DNA from: Rosistilla oblonga
Lineage (GTDB): Bacteria; Planctomycetota; Planctomycetia; Pirellulales; Pirellulaceae
Length of the DNA: 64,000 nt
Direction of reading: 5' to 3'
Assembly (NCBI RefSeq): GCF_007751715.1
Contig: NZ_CP036292.1
Coordinates: 2,046,001-2,110,000, forward strand
Below the pieces are notes generated by a model, which was not told the DNA's origin, did no database searches, and saw only the letters and a program-made list of their open reading frames with translations. How positions within the stretch are numbered: position 1 is the stretch's first letter; the number at the start of each line of letters is the position of its first letter. The position numbers were made by a program, and so were the translations under genes. Below, in pieces: positions 56,610-64,000 of the stretch.

Positions 56610-57868
56610 AGCGGCAGACGATTTGGCCGGGACCAACGGATGCGAGCCAGCAGCACATCGCCGCGGTAGCCGTTCCACGGCATCCATTCGCCGACAGTGA
56701 TCCACGATTCGTCGGGGCTGGCGTGGGTGACGTGGAAGTTGCCCATCAAGGCAACTTTCTTGGGGTCGTTCACTCCATCTCCGACCAGCGGCAACGCGAC
56801 CTGTTCGGTCTCTCGGATCAGACATTGTCGCTGCACATCGACCTGAGCGACCCACAGCGGTGCACGCCAACGCATGACGTTTGCGTTGGATTCGTCCTCG
56901 CGGGTGTAGACCAGAAACAGCCCGTCGCTGTGTGTCAGCCAGTGTTGTTGCGTCGTCGACATTCCGATCGGCGTGCCGTCTTCCCATGCCCACGCCTTTT
57001 TCGGCGACCAGTTCAGCCCGTCCTCGCTGCTGCTGACATATCCGTGATCGTCTTCGGCGCGGATCGTCATCCAAAACTTGCCGTCAAACTCGGTCACGCT
57101 TGGTTCCAGCAGTCCGCGGCCGTGGCGATTCTCTAGCGGCGGGCCGATTTCACGCATCGTCAGTTGGTCGCCGTCGTAAGCCGCGTGGACACCAGCGACC
57201 ATCCGGTTCTTCTCTCCGGGCCCAAAGGTGAACGACATCTGCACGTCGCCGTTGGGCAACACGACGCGTTGACCACATCCATTGGAGTAAATGGAGGTGT
57301 TGCGTGGATCTTCCCATTCGAGAATCTTGCGTTGCGACCAAGTGCCATCGGCGGCGCGGGTGGCATAAACGGGATAGCGCGACAACTGCTCCTTCCGAGC
57401 AAAATATTTGCCTTTGTAAAAGACGACGTGCCCAAGGGCGAGGACCGAATTCGATTGCGGATGGTATTGCGGAACGACGTCGCAGACCGCAGCTTTCAAG
57501 TCGTCGCTACGGCCGGGGATTGGATCGCGTCCCAACGCCGGAATCGGCTCGGGATCGCTCCACGTCTTCCCAAGATCGGTCGACGTCGACCAACAGACAG
57601 GGCCGAAATAGTCCGATCCGCCGATCTCTTGAATCGTCATCAGCGCGATCGGTTTGCCATCGGGGCCCGGCATCATGCAGACTCGAGGATGAAACCAAGT
57701 CGCTCCCTTGCCATCGCGATTCTCCCACAGGGTTTGCTTGGAGATCGAAGCGATCAGCGGTTCGTCGGCACGGGCAAGCGTCGCCAAGTTCGCTCCCATG
57801 CAAATTGCGATTATGATGGCGATCCGCAGGTGGTGCTTCGGGATCACTGATAAACTTACGGTACGCAT
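56603..57868 (-). CDS. Exported sialidase-like beta-propeller protein
   Basis: The ATG at 57868 (MRTVSLSVIPKHHL), with GAGGAA upstream, opens a signal peptide (IAIIIAICMGANLATLARADEP). The 421-residue product is of the sialidase/BNR superfamily: Asp-box-like STDLGKTWSDPEP and SSSEDGLNWSPKKAW, with FHPRVCMMPG at the start of the propeller. Catalytic Arg triad was not verified, so it may bind or hydrolyse another sugar. Its stop codon lies in a MITE-2 target duplication, and it is divergent from the pectate-lyase-like gene with 57 bases between. Confidence 0.82.
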   Translation of the reverse strand: MRTVSLSVIPKHHLRIAIIIAICMGANLATLARADEPLIASISKQTLWENRDGKGATWFHPRVCMMPGPDGKPIALMTIQEIGGSDYFGPVCWSTSTDLGKTWSDPEPIPALGRDPIPGRSDDLKAAVCDVVPQYHPQSNSVLALGHVVFYKGKYFARKEQLSRYPVYATRAADGTWSQRKILEWEDPRNTSIYSNGCGQRVVLPNGDVQMSFTFGPGEKNRMVAGVHAAYDGDQLTMREIGPPLENRHGRGLLEPSVTEFDGKFWMTIRAEDDHGYVSSSEDGLNWSPKKAWAWEDGTPIGMSTTQQHWLTHSDGLFLVYTREDESNANVMRWRAPLWVAQVDVQRQCLIRETEQVALPLVGDGVNDPKKVALMGNFHVTHASPDESWITVGEWMPWNGYRGDVLLARIRWSRPNRLPLW

Positions 57869-57925
57869 CTTGAATTCCTCATAGTTGTTTTGGTCGTCGG
57901 CAATCCAACATTGGATGTTTGAATT

Positions 57926-59416
57926 ATGGCAACATTGTATCGAATGATTTTGGGCAGAAGGTCGTCTCTCGGATCGATGGTTTGTGCACTTGCGGCGGCA
58001 ATCGCGATCGTTGCCGCGCCGATTCCTCGGGGCTACGGCGATGAACCGCCGACGCGCGAAGAGGCAGTGCAGGCGATGCATCGCGCCGTTGCCTTCTTTC
58101 GCGATCAAGCATCGGCAGGGGGCGGGTATGTGTTTGGTTTGAGCGAGGATCTTTCGCTGCGAGAAGGCGAAGGGAAGGTTGGCCATTCGACAGCCTGGAT
58201 CGAACCGCCAGCAACGCCTGCGGTTGGGCTGGCCTATCTGAACGCGTACCGTTTGACCAACGATCCGATCCTGTTGGACGCGGCGCGGAAAACCGCAACG
58301 GCTTTGATCAACGGACAACTAGTTTCCGGCGGATGGGGCGAGCAGATCGAATTTGCACCGCGCGATCGGGCTCGGTACGCGTATCGCGTCGATTCGATGG
58401 AGGTTGGTAAACGCCGCAACACGAGCACGCTGGACGATAATAAAACGCAGTCGTCGTTGCGATTCTTGATGCAGTTGGACAGCACGTTGGAATTCCGCGA
58501 TGCCAAGCTGCACGAAGCGGCTCGGTTCGGCTTGGACCGCGTTCTGACAGCTCAATACCGCAACGGAGCTTGGCCGCAGCGATTCGATGGACCAAACGAT
58601 CAGGCCGAAGTTCCTGTCGTGAAGGCGAGCTTTCCAGAGCAGTCGCCGAAGACGTTTCCCAAACAGAAATACGATTCGTTCTATACGCTCAACGACAACA
58701 CGCATTGCGACGCGATTGCCACGATGCTGGAGGCCTGGGACACCTACCAAGATCCTCGTTACAAAGAGGCAGCGATCCGCGGCGGCGACTTTTTGCTGTT
58801 GGCTCAACTGCCCCAACCTCAGCCCGGTTGGGCGCAACAGTACGACTACCAGATGCATCCAGTCTGGGCTCGGAAATTTGAACCGCCATCGATCTCCGGG
58901 GGCGAGTCGCAGGGAGCGATGCAAATGTTGTTGCACCTGTACCGTCGGACTGGCGACAAGCGTTATCTGCAAGCGGTGCGGACCGCCCTGCCCTACTTCA
59001 ATCGCTCGCTGCGCGAAGACGGGCGGTTGCCGCGATTCCTGGAACTGCAAACCAATCGCCCGTTGTATCTGACCCGCGATTACGCGGTAACCTACAACGA
59101 CAACGATCTGCCAACGCACTACAGTTTTGTTGTGAAGGCCAGGCTGGATTCGATCGAAAAGGAACTCAACAAGCTGGAATCGTTGCCGCCGGACCAGCTA
59201 TGGCGCCCCGGCAAAAGGAAGTCGCCGAAGATGAGCGACGCCTTGTCGAAGGCGGCATCACAACGGATCGATTCGCTGGACCAACGTGGAGCCTGGGTGG
59301 AGAAGGGGAAGCTAAAGACGCACGCCCAGACGCCTGGGGGGCGGATTATTTCGAGCACAACATTTATCAAGAATCTCGATGTGTTGGCGGAATATGTCGC
59401 CGCGGCCAATCGCTAG
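57926..59416 (+). CDS. Pectate lyase-like protein (PL10 family)
   Basis: The 496-residue protein starts with a signal peptide (MATLYRMILGRRSSLGS..., ending near YGDEP). The catalytic part has an (alpha/alpha) toroid with ENDNTH-type SFYTLNDNTHCDAI, QYDYQMHPVWARKFEPPSISGGESQGAM and ARYAYRVDSME, matching pectic acid lyases of family PL10. The enzyme would cleave polygalacturonate by beta-elimination with Ca2+. Ca-binding acids were not individually mapped. Pectin-like substrates of marine or plant origin are inferred. Confidence 0.88.
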   Translation: MATLYRMILGRRSSLGSMVCALAAAIAIVAAPIPRGYGDEPPTREEAVQAMHRAVAFFRDQASAGGGYVFGLSEDLSLREGEGKVGHSTAWIEPPATPAVGLAYLNAYRLTNDPILLDAARKTATALINGQLVSGGWGEQIEFAPRDRARYAYRVDSMEVGKRRNTSTLDDNKTQSSLRFLMQLDSTLEFRDAKLHEAARFGLDRVLTAQYRNGAWPQRFDGPNDQAEVPVVKASFPEQSPKTFPKQKYDSFYTLNDNTHCDAIATMLEAWDTYQDPRYKEAAIRGGDFLLLAQLPQPQPGWAQQYDYQMHPVWARKFEPPSISGGESQGAMQMLLHLYRRTGDKRYLQAVRTALPYFNRSLREDGRLPRFLELQTNRPLYLTRDYAVTYNDNDLPTHYSFVVKARLDSIEKELNKLESLPPDQLWRPGKRKSPKMSDALSKAASQRIDSLDQRGAWVEKGKLKTHAQTPGGRIISSTTFIKNLDVLAEYVAAANR

Positions 59417-59461
59417 GTTCACACGCTGCAGCGATGGTTTGCTATAACGTCCATCGCACGG

Positions 59462-60163
59462 ATGCGTGCGTTTGATCTCCGACTAAACTTGATGAAAACA
59501 ATGCCCGACGCTTCCGAACCGATCGATCCCTATCACAAGTGGTTGGGAATTCCCAAGCCGCAGCAGCCGCCGACGCATTACCGCTTGCTGGGGATCGAAC
59601 CGTTTGAGAACAACCCCGAGGTGATCGACGCTGCCGCCAGTCGCCAGGTCGCGTATCTGCATCAACTGACCTCAGGACCGCACCGCCGATTGACTCAGAA
59701 GTTGATGAACGAGATCGCTCAGGCGCGTCGTGTGTTGATGGATGATGCATCGCGGGAGAAGTACGATGCGCAGCTGCGCGATCGCCCGGCGGAGAAGCCC
59801 GCCTCACCAAAGCCGGAAAACAAGATCGACTTTGGCACCTTCCCCGCAATCGACTTCGGCGAGAAGAAGACGCGAAAGCCTATCGATACGGATTCATTTG
59901 CGGTCGTCACCGACCAGTCGAGCGAAGAACCCGCGGCCAGCATTGGCGATTCGGGGGCGTCACGTCCACGTGGCGGAAGAGCCCCCAAAGCGTGGTGGCA
60001 GAAGAATGATTGGCGAATCCATCTAGGGATCTCCGCCATTTCCGTCGCGATCTTCGTCGTCTATCTGCTGTTCTGGGGCCCTGGATCGAACAACCGGTTT
60101 GTTCCCGAGGGAAACTTTGAACAACCCAAGATCCAAAACTTCGACGACCAATTTATCGATTAA
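59462..60163 (+). CDS. Membrane protein with J-like N-terminal domain
   Basis: A 233-residue protein (start 59462, 59492 or 59501; the last gives MPDASEPIDPYHKWLGI). The N-terminal part, DPYHKWLGIPKPQQPPTHYRLLGIEPFENNPEVIDAAASRQVAYLHQ and ARRVLMDDASREKYDAQL, resembles a DnaJ domain but lacks the HPD motif. A transmembrane helix lies at about residues 183-203 (GISAISVAIFVVYLLFW). The planctomycete domain is often joined to kinases or other regulators. Function unknown. Confidence 0.75.
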   Translation: MRAFDLRLNLMKTMPDASEPIDPYHKWLGIPKPQQPPTHYRLLGIEPFENNPEVIDAAASRQVAYLHQLTSGPHRRLTQKLMNEIAQARRVLMDDASREKYDAQLRDRPAEKPASPKPENKIDFGTFPAIDFGEKKTRKPIDTDSFAVVTDQSSEEPAASIGDSGASRPRGGRAPKAWWQKNDWRIHLGISAISVAIFVVYLLFWGPGSNNRFVPEGNFEQPKIQNFDDQFID

Positions 60164-60206
60164 CGCGGCGACAGGATCGTCGCCGCGTCGTTGAGTGTCG
60201 CTTGGT

Positions 60207-61133
60207 CTATTTGAGCTTCAGTTGATCGATCGAACGGGCGGCGACGGAGGTCTTCGTTTCGACCAGCGTCTCGTTCAGGCGAGCGCGATATTCCATCATG
60301 CTCTCAGCACCTTCGAAGCCGACGACGGTCTCGTCCCAGTCCAACTGCTTGCTGAGCACGCGGCCGGCATCGATATCGAACTTGATCGTGCCGTTGCTCA
60401 ACTGTTGAACGACTTGCGATTTGACTTTGGGATCGCTGATCGGCGTGATCGGTTGCGATTGAACGGTGATCGTTGCAACGCCGGTTTGCACTTTTTTAAG
60501 TGTATAGAGTTCGCGGACGTCGATCCGTTTGACTTGGCCGCCGGCAAGCCGCGCGTGCGTTTGGCGTGGCACAGCCCAGGTATCGCCAACTTTGATCGCC
60601 TTGGGTGGCAGTGGCAGGGTCAAACCTCCCATGCCCAAATTGGCTTTGGTGCCAGCGTGACTCTCGCGTTCTTTTTCCTGTCCCTGTCCGTTGATGCTGA
60701 CGGTGGTCAACGGTTTGCCCAACGTCGCTTTGACAGCTTCGAATTGGTAGGGTGGATCCTCGCCCGACTTGCTGTCCCAACGGACCTCGTCGGCCTCGCC
60801 GATCTTCTGGCTCAGTTCGGTGTCTTGAACCATGTGGACAAAGGTCATTTGGCCGGTTGCCGGATCGACCGATTCGACGTTCCAGACCTTGGTGCTCAGA
60901 CTGCGGACGTTGGTCAATTCGTCTTTGCCACGAATCCGCGTCTTCGTCTTGGCGACATGGGTGACTTGGTACTGCAGCGTCTCGCCTGCTTTTAATTGGT
61001 AGTGCAACAGATACGCTGGTTCGGCTTGCACCGCGGGGCTCGCGTTGTTGGTCTGTTGAGCACCAGCAGATCCAACGAGCACGGCCAACAACAAAGTCAT
61101 TGGGAGGCTGGCGGAAAAGGCGATTCGAGTCAT
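60207..61133 (-). CDS. Exported protein of unknown function (DUF-type, beta-rich)
   Basis: I start at the ATG at 61133 (MTRIAFSASLPMTLLLAVLV), which opens a signal peptide ending GAQQ. The 308-residue protein has a beta-rich pattern (LLHYQLKAGETLQYQVTHVAKTKTR, KVGDTWAVPRQT, GTIKFDIDAGRVLSKQLDWD). It resembles a family of planctomycete hypothetical proteins in which a steep pattern of Y-x-[LF]-x-G-x-x-x-x-Y strands is conserved. No catalytic motif was seen. Confidence 0.72.
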   Translation of the reverse strand: MTRIAFSASLPMTLLLAVLVGSAGAQQTNNASPAVQAEPAYLLHYQLKAGETLQYQVTHVAKTKTRIRGKDELTNVRSLSTKVWNVESVDPATGQMTFVHMVQDTELSQKIGEADEVRWDSKSGEDPPYQFEAVKATLGKPLTTVSINGQGQEKERESHAGTKANLGMGGLTLPLPPKAIKVGDTWAVPRQTHARLAGGQVKRIDVRELYTLKKVQTGVATITVQSQPITPISDPKVKSQVVQQLSNGTIKFDIDAGRVLSKQLDWDETVVGFEGAESMMEYRARLNETLVETKTSVAARSIDQLKLK

Positions 61134-61338
61134 GAGTGCATTCCTTGCAAAGCAATTGAGGCGGGAAACATCCAATGTTTTCAGCCCAAGGATGGCAAAA
61201 ACGCCAAAATTAGGCAACCCGAATCTGGTTCCGCGTTGGGCCCCGGTAGCGCGAACCGCTGCCGATGAGATTGGCCCGAAGATGCATCACGACCGCGAGG
61301 CGGTTGGGGCCGCGGCGGCCGGGAAATCGCGAAGTGCG

Positions 61339-61635
61339 TTATTCAAACGCGTGACCACAGTCGCAGTTTTTACGCCGGACGTGCGATTCCTTTCCGCACT
61401 TGGGACACTTTTTTTGGGTCCAGGATGTCGAGTGAGGTTTCGCCTTGGGATTGCTGCTAGCCTCGCTCGCCTTGCGTTTCCGTTCGGCTCGAAGCTTTTC
61501 GGTGCGTGCCGAATCGGCCTGCAAGACCGCGCACTGCGGATGAATTCCTCCATTGGAATAGGTCCGTTTGCCACAGATGGGACAGACCTTCCCCGATTCT
61601 TGAACTCTCCAAGGCGTCGGCTTCTTCTCGCTCAT
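61339..61635 (-). CDS. Small protein with two zinc-ribbon-like sites
   Basis: The ATG at 61635 is preceded by GGAGGAAGG, so I start here. The 98-residue protein has two Cys pairs at the N-terminus (CPICG and HPQC) and two near the end (CPKCG and CDCGH), the pattern of a duplicated zinc ribbon. The middle is very basic (RTEKLRAERKRKASEASS). It may bind nucleic acid or protein. Function unknown. Confidence 0.72.
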   Translation of the reverse strand: MSEKKPTPWRVQESGKVCPICGKRTYSNGGIHPQCAVLQADSARTEKLRAERKRKASEASSNPKAKPHSTSWTQKKCPKCGKESHVRRKNCDCGHAFE

Positions 61636-62145
61636 CGCGGCCTTCCTCCAGGCATGCACGCACCCCGGTCGGACATCCACGAGCCTTTCCATGCTCGTGC
61701 AACTCGCAACCTAACTGAAGCACTGGACGGACAAATCCAGCGCGTACCAACAAAGGCAGCATCTGGCGTTGTCGAAAACGCATGAGAGGAATACCGAAAA
61801 ACACCCGGCTTCCGTTTAGTTCCTTCTGCGACGCTCAAAACTGTGCGTCGGCTGAAAGCAACCTAAGAAGAAAGGAACTCCAAAGCAAAGAGCCCATGCG
61901 ACATTGTTAACTAATGTACAGCAAAACGGGGCAAAAGTCCACGAAGAACTAGAGATCAGCCCGGGCAATGGCGTTTTGTACCCTGGATTGGCCTCCCCAC
62001 GGAGGGCGTACGGGAATTCCCCTGGGCAACTTGGAAGCTTACCGCCAGAACAACTATCATGGGCGCAAGTCTCGGGCGACGCGGCGATCGCCCGACGTTG
62101 GTCCCGCTGGCGCCGGTCCCTCATCTTCGACGGAGTTGCCCTTCT
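61636..62145. other. Intergenic region upstream of the second sulfatase
   Basis: About 510 bases with no convincing gene. Short open frames of up to 217 residues on the plus strand overlap the zinc-ribbon gene and have no family pattern. An imperfect inverted pair AGTTCCTT / AAGGAACT lies near 61820 and 61875. The sulfatase promoter should be in the last ~100 bases. Confidence 0.5.
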
Positions 62146-63678
62146 ATGGTTCGCATTCAAACTTCATTCGCTTTGGCGATCGGAACCTGTTTGCTGTCGG
62201 CGGCGATCGCGGCCGGCGGTGACCGGCCCAACGTGTTGTTGATCTGTGTCGACGATCTGAAGCCGACGATTGGATGTTTTGGCGATCCCGTCGCAGTCAC
62301 TCCCAACATCGACGCCTTGGCATCGCGAGGCGTTCGCTTTGACGCGGCCTACTGCAACCAAGCTGTCTGTTCGCCCAGCCGCAATTCGTTGATGACGGGA
62401 CTGCGACCGCAGACGATCGGCGTCTACGATTTGGGAACCCACTTCCGGCTCGCAGTTCCCGATGCCGTCACGTTCAGCCAGTACTTCAAACAGCATGGCT
62501 ATCGGGCGGAGGGACTTGGCAAGATCTACCACACCGGCCATGGCAATGTCAACGACAAGGCATCCTGGAGCGTGCCGTTGTGGCGTCCAAAGGCGGCTCA
62601 ATATGTCCTGCCCGAGAGCTTGCAAAACCACCGCCCCGATTCGAAGGGCAGAAATCGCGGACCGGCGACCGAAGCGGCCGATGTTTCCGATGAGACCTAT
62701 GCCGATGGCAAGATCGCCCGCGAAGCGATCGCTCGTTTAACAGCGGCCAGCAAGCGGCAAGACCAACCGTTTTTTATCGCGGTCGGTTTTCTGAAGCCCC
62801 ACCTACCCTTCGTCGCTCCACAGAAATACTGGGACCTCTACCAACCCGATGCGTTACCGATGCCCGAGGTGGTCGTGCCGCCGACAGGTGCGCCAAGTTA
62901 CGCTGCAGTCAAAGGTGGCGAACTGCGAAGCTACAGCGACATGCACGACAAAAAGGAGATCGATCCACAGACGACGCGGCATCTGATCCACGGCTACTAC
63001 GCCGCCACCAGTTATGCCGACGCGCAGATCGGTCGCGTGATCGATAAAGCCAAACAACTCGGGCTGCTCGACAACACGATCGTCGTGCTGTGGGGCGACC
63101 ACGGTTGGCATCTGGGCGATCACGGGATGTGGTGCAAACACACAAACTACGAACAGGCGGCGCGGATCCCCTTGATCGTTGCCGCACCGAAATCGCAACG
63201 GGACCTCGTCAGCAACTCGCTCGTTGAAACTGTCGACATCTATCCCACGGTCGCTGAACTGGCTGGGCTGCCTCAACCGAAAGGCCTCGATGGAATCAGC
63301 TTTGCAAATCTGATCGAGAAGCCCGATGCAGCGACTCGCGATCACGTAACCCATGTCTATCCCCGCGGCAGCCGCTTGGGGCGGGCGATCCGCGATTCAC
63401 GCTATCGGTTGGTCCAGTGGAAGTCGCCCGGCGGAAAAGATGCGACGGCGGAGCTGGAGCTGTACGACTACCAGACCGATCCACTGGAAACAAAAAACGT
63501 GGCGTCGGAAAATCCCGAGGTCGTCGCTCGGATGTTGGATCTGTTGGCGCAACAACCCGAAGCGAAACGTCAATGGAAAGCGAAGGGGAAGTCGGGATCG
63601 AATTCAAACGGAAAAGGGGCTAAGAAAACGCCGGGCAAACCTAAACCAGTCAGTACAGATGAAAAAACGGGAACTTAG
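62146..63678 (+). CDS. Exported iduronate-2-sulfatase-like sulfatase
   Basis: I start at the ATG at 62146 (MVRIQTSFALAIGTCLLSAAIA), which opens the signal peptide. The 510-residue protein has RPNVLLICVDDLKPTIGCFGDP (metal site), CSPSRNSLMTGLRPQTIGVYD (formylglycine motif), FFIAVGFLKPHLPF and LWGDHGWHLGDHGMW, all typical of iduronate-2-sulfatases. The C-terminus ends in a Lys/Gly/Ser-rich tail. A sulfated polysaccharide is the likely substrate. Confidence 0.94.
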   Translation: MVRIQTSFALAIGTCLLSAAIAAGGDRPNVLLICVDDLKPTIGCFGDPVAVTPNIDALASRGVRFDAAYCNQAVCSPSRNSLMTGLRPQTIGVYDLGTHFRLAVPDAVTFSQYFKQHGYRAEGLGKIYHTGHGNVNDKASWSVPLWRPKAAQYVLPESLQNHRPDSKGRNRGPATEAADVSDETYADGKIAREAIARLTAASKRQDQPFFIAVGFLKPHLPFVAPQKYWDLYQPDALPMPEVVVPPTGAPSYAAVKGGELRSYSDMHDKKEIDPQTTRHLIHGYYAATSYADAQIGRVIDKAKQLGLLDNTIVVLWGDHGWHLGDHGMWCKHTNYEQAARIPLIVAAPKSQRDLVSNSLVETVDIYPTVAELAGLPQPKGLDGISFANLIEKPDAATRDHVTHVYPRGSRLGRAIRDSRYRLVQWKSPGGKDATAELELYDYQTDPLETKNVASENPEVVARMLDLLAQQPEAKRQWKAKGKSGSNSNGKGAKKTPGKPKPVSTDEKTGT

Positions 63679-63722
63679 CAAAATGATTTTGCGACGCCCT
63701 AGTATCCCCACGGGAGTAAACG

Positions 63723-64000
63723 ATGTCCGCGGCAAGTCATAGAAACTTGTTGGTTGGTGCCTTGGCGGTTCAATTGCGGCTGATCGATGTCGGTGACGTC
63801 GCCGCGGCGATCGTCCGCTGGACGGAAGACAAGTCGCAGTCGCTGGAAGATTTGCTGCATGCGGAGAATCGCATCGATGCGCAGACCAAGCAACTGCTGA
63901 CCTCGCTTGTCGACAAACAGATCGAGTTGCATCAAGGTTCGACCGAAGCCGCACTGGGAACGATCTGCCCGCCGTCGGAACCCTCGCTGTCGACACTCTA
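63723..64000 (+). CDS. N-terminal part of a kinase-like protein, cut by the window end
   Basis: The ATG at 63723 opens a frame that runs off the window with no stop (92 codons). The sequence MSAASHRNLLVGALAVQLRL...LIDVGDVAAAIVRWTEDKSQSLEDLL is the leader commonly seen at the start of planctomycete Ser/Thr protein kinases. The kinase domain itself would lie to the right, so this is inferred from the leader alone. Confidence 0.7.
   Translation, partial: MSAASHRNLLVGALAVQLRLIDVGDVAAAIVRWTEDKSQSLEDLLHAENRIDAQTKQLLTSLVDKQIELHQGSTEAALGTICPPSEPSLSTL

Noticed and set aside
61132-61785. 217-residue plus-strand open frame
   Set aside because: It overlaps the zinc-ribbon gene, which has a strong ribosome-binding site and Cys pairs; the plus-strand frame has no family pattern.

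Overview
The window looks like a chromosomal segment of a planctomycete, most probably of the Pirellulaceae (Rhodopirellula/Rosistilla-like). This is inferred from the moderately high GC content, many large exported proteins of unknown function, a Pirellula/Verrucomicrobium-type haem-binding domain, PQQ-like and FAD oxidoreductases, several sulfatases, the planctomycete-style N-terminus of a kinase-like gene, and kdsA (Kdo/LPS). About 46 genes are supported. Most other long open frames lie on the opposite strand or in another frame of a real gene.

Layout. 1-291 holds direct repeats. 292-3269: a cupredoxin/haem protein and a YhcC-type radical SAM protein. 3421-10174: FHA, Dabb, kdsA, a lipoprotein, an NfeD-like protein and an inositol-phosphatase-like protein. 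10350-20098: two overlapping genes for very large envelope proteins, which I read as three tandem modules of about 1,050 residues. 20126-21225: apt and a small membrane protein. 21445-25427: a pentahaem cytochrome followed 2 bases later by an outer-membrane barrel. 25528-29370: rpmI, rplT, pheS and pheT. 29429-31392: a REP/RAYT island (tyrosine transposase flanked by two mirrored repeat arrays). 31360-38891: a diacylglycerol-kinase-like gene, tRNA-Pro, an FAD oxidoreductase overlapping epmA, csrA, surE and a DegT aminotransferase. 39094-42759: yajC-secDF with a terminator. 43126-49532: SUKH-like protein, MoxR ATPase, BshB1-like deacetylase, PQQ-type propeller, MITE-1 and an M32 carboxypeptidase. 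49775-63678: an exported catabolic region (two sulfatases, SGNH hydrolase, acetylxylan-esterase-like, sialidase-like and PL10 pectate-lyase-like proteins), interrupted by MITE-2. The window ends inside a gene with a kinase-type leader.

Functional themes: translation (rpmI-rplT-pheST, EpmA, tRNA-Pro), protein export (YajC-SecDF), periplasmic redox (cupredoxin-cytochrome, pentahaem cytochrome plus barrel) and degradation of sulfated or pectin/xylan-type polysaccharides.

The less ordinary features are two small non-autonomous elements with 18-bp terminal inverted repeats, exact 10-bp target duplications and long perfect internal palindromes; the mirrored REP arrays around an apparently intact RAYT; the three-module giant envelope proteins; and the cytochrome-barrel pair. 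No CRISPR array, rRNA, prophage or replication origin was seen.
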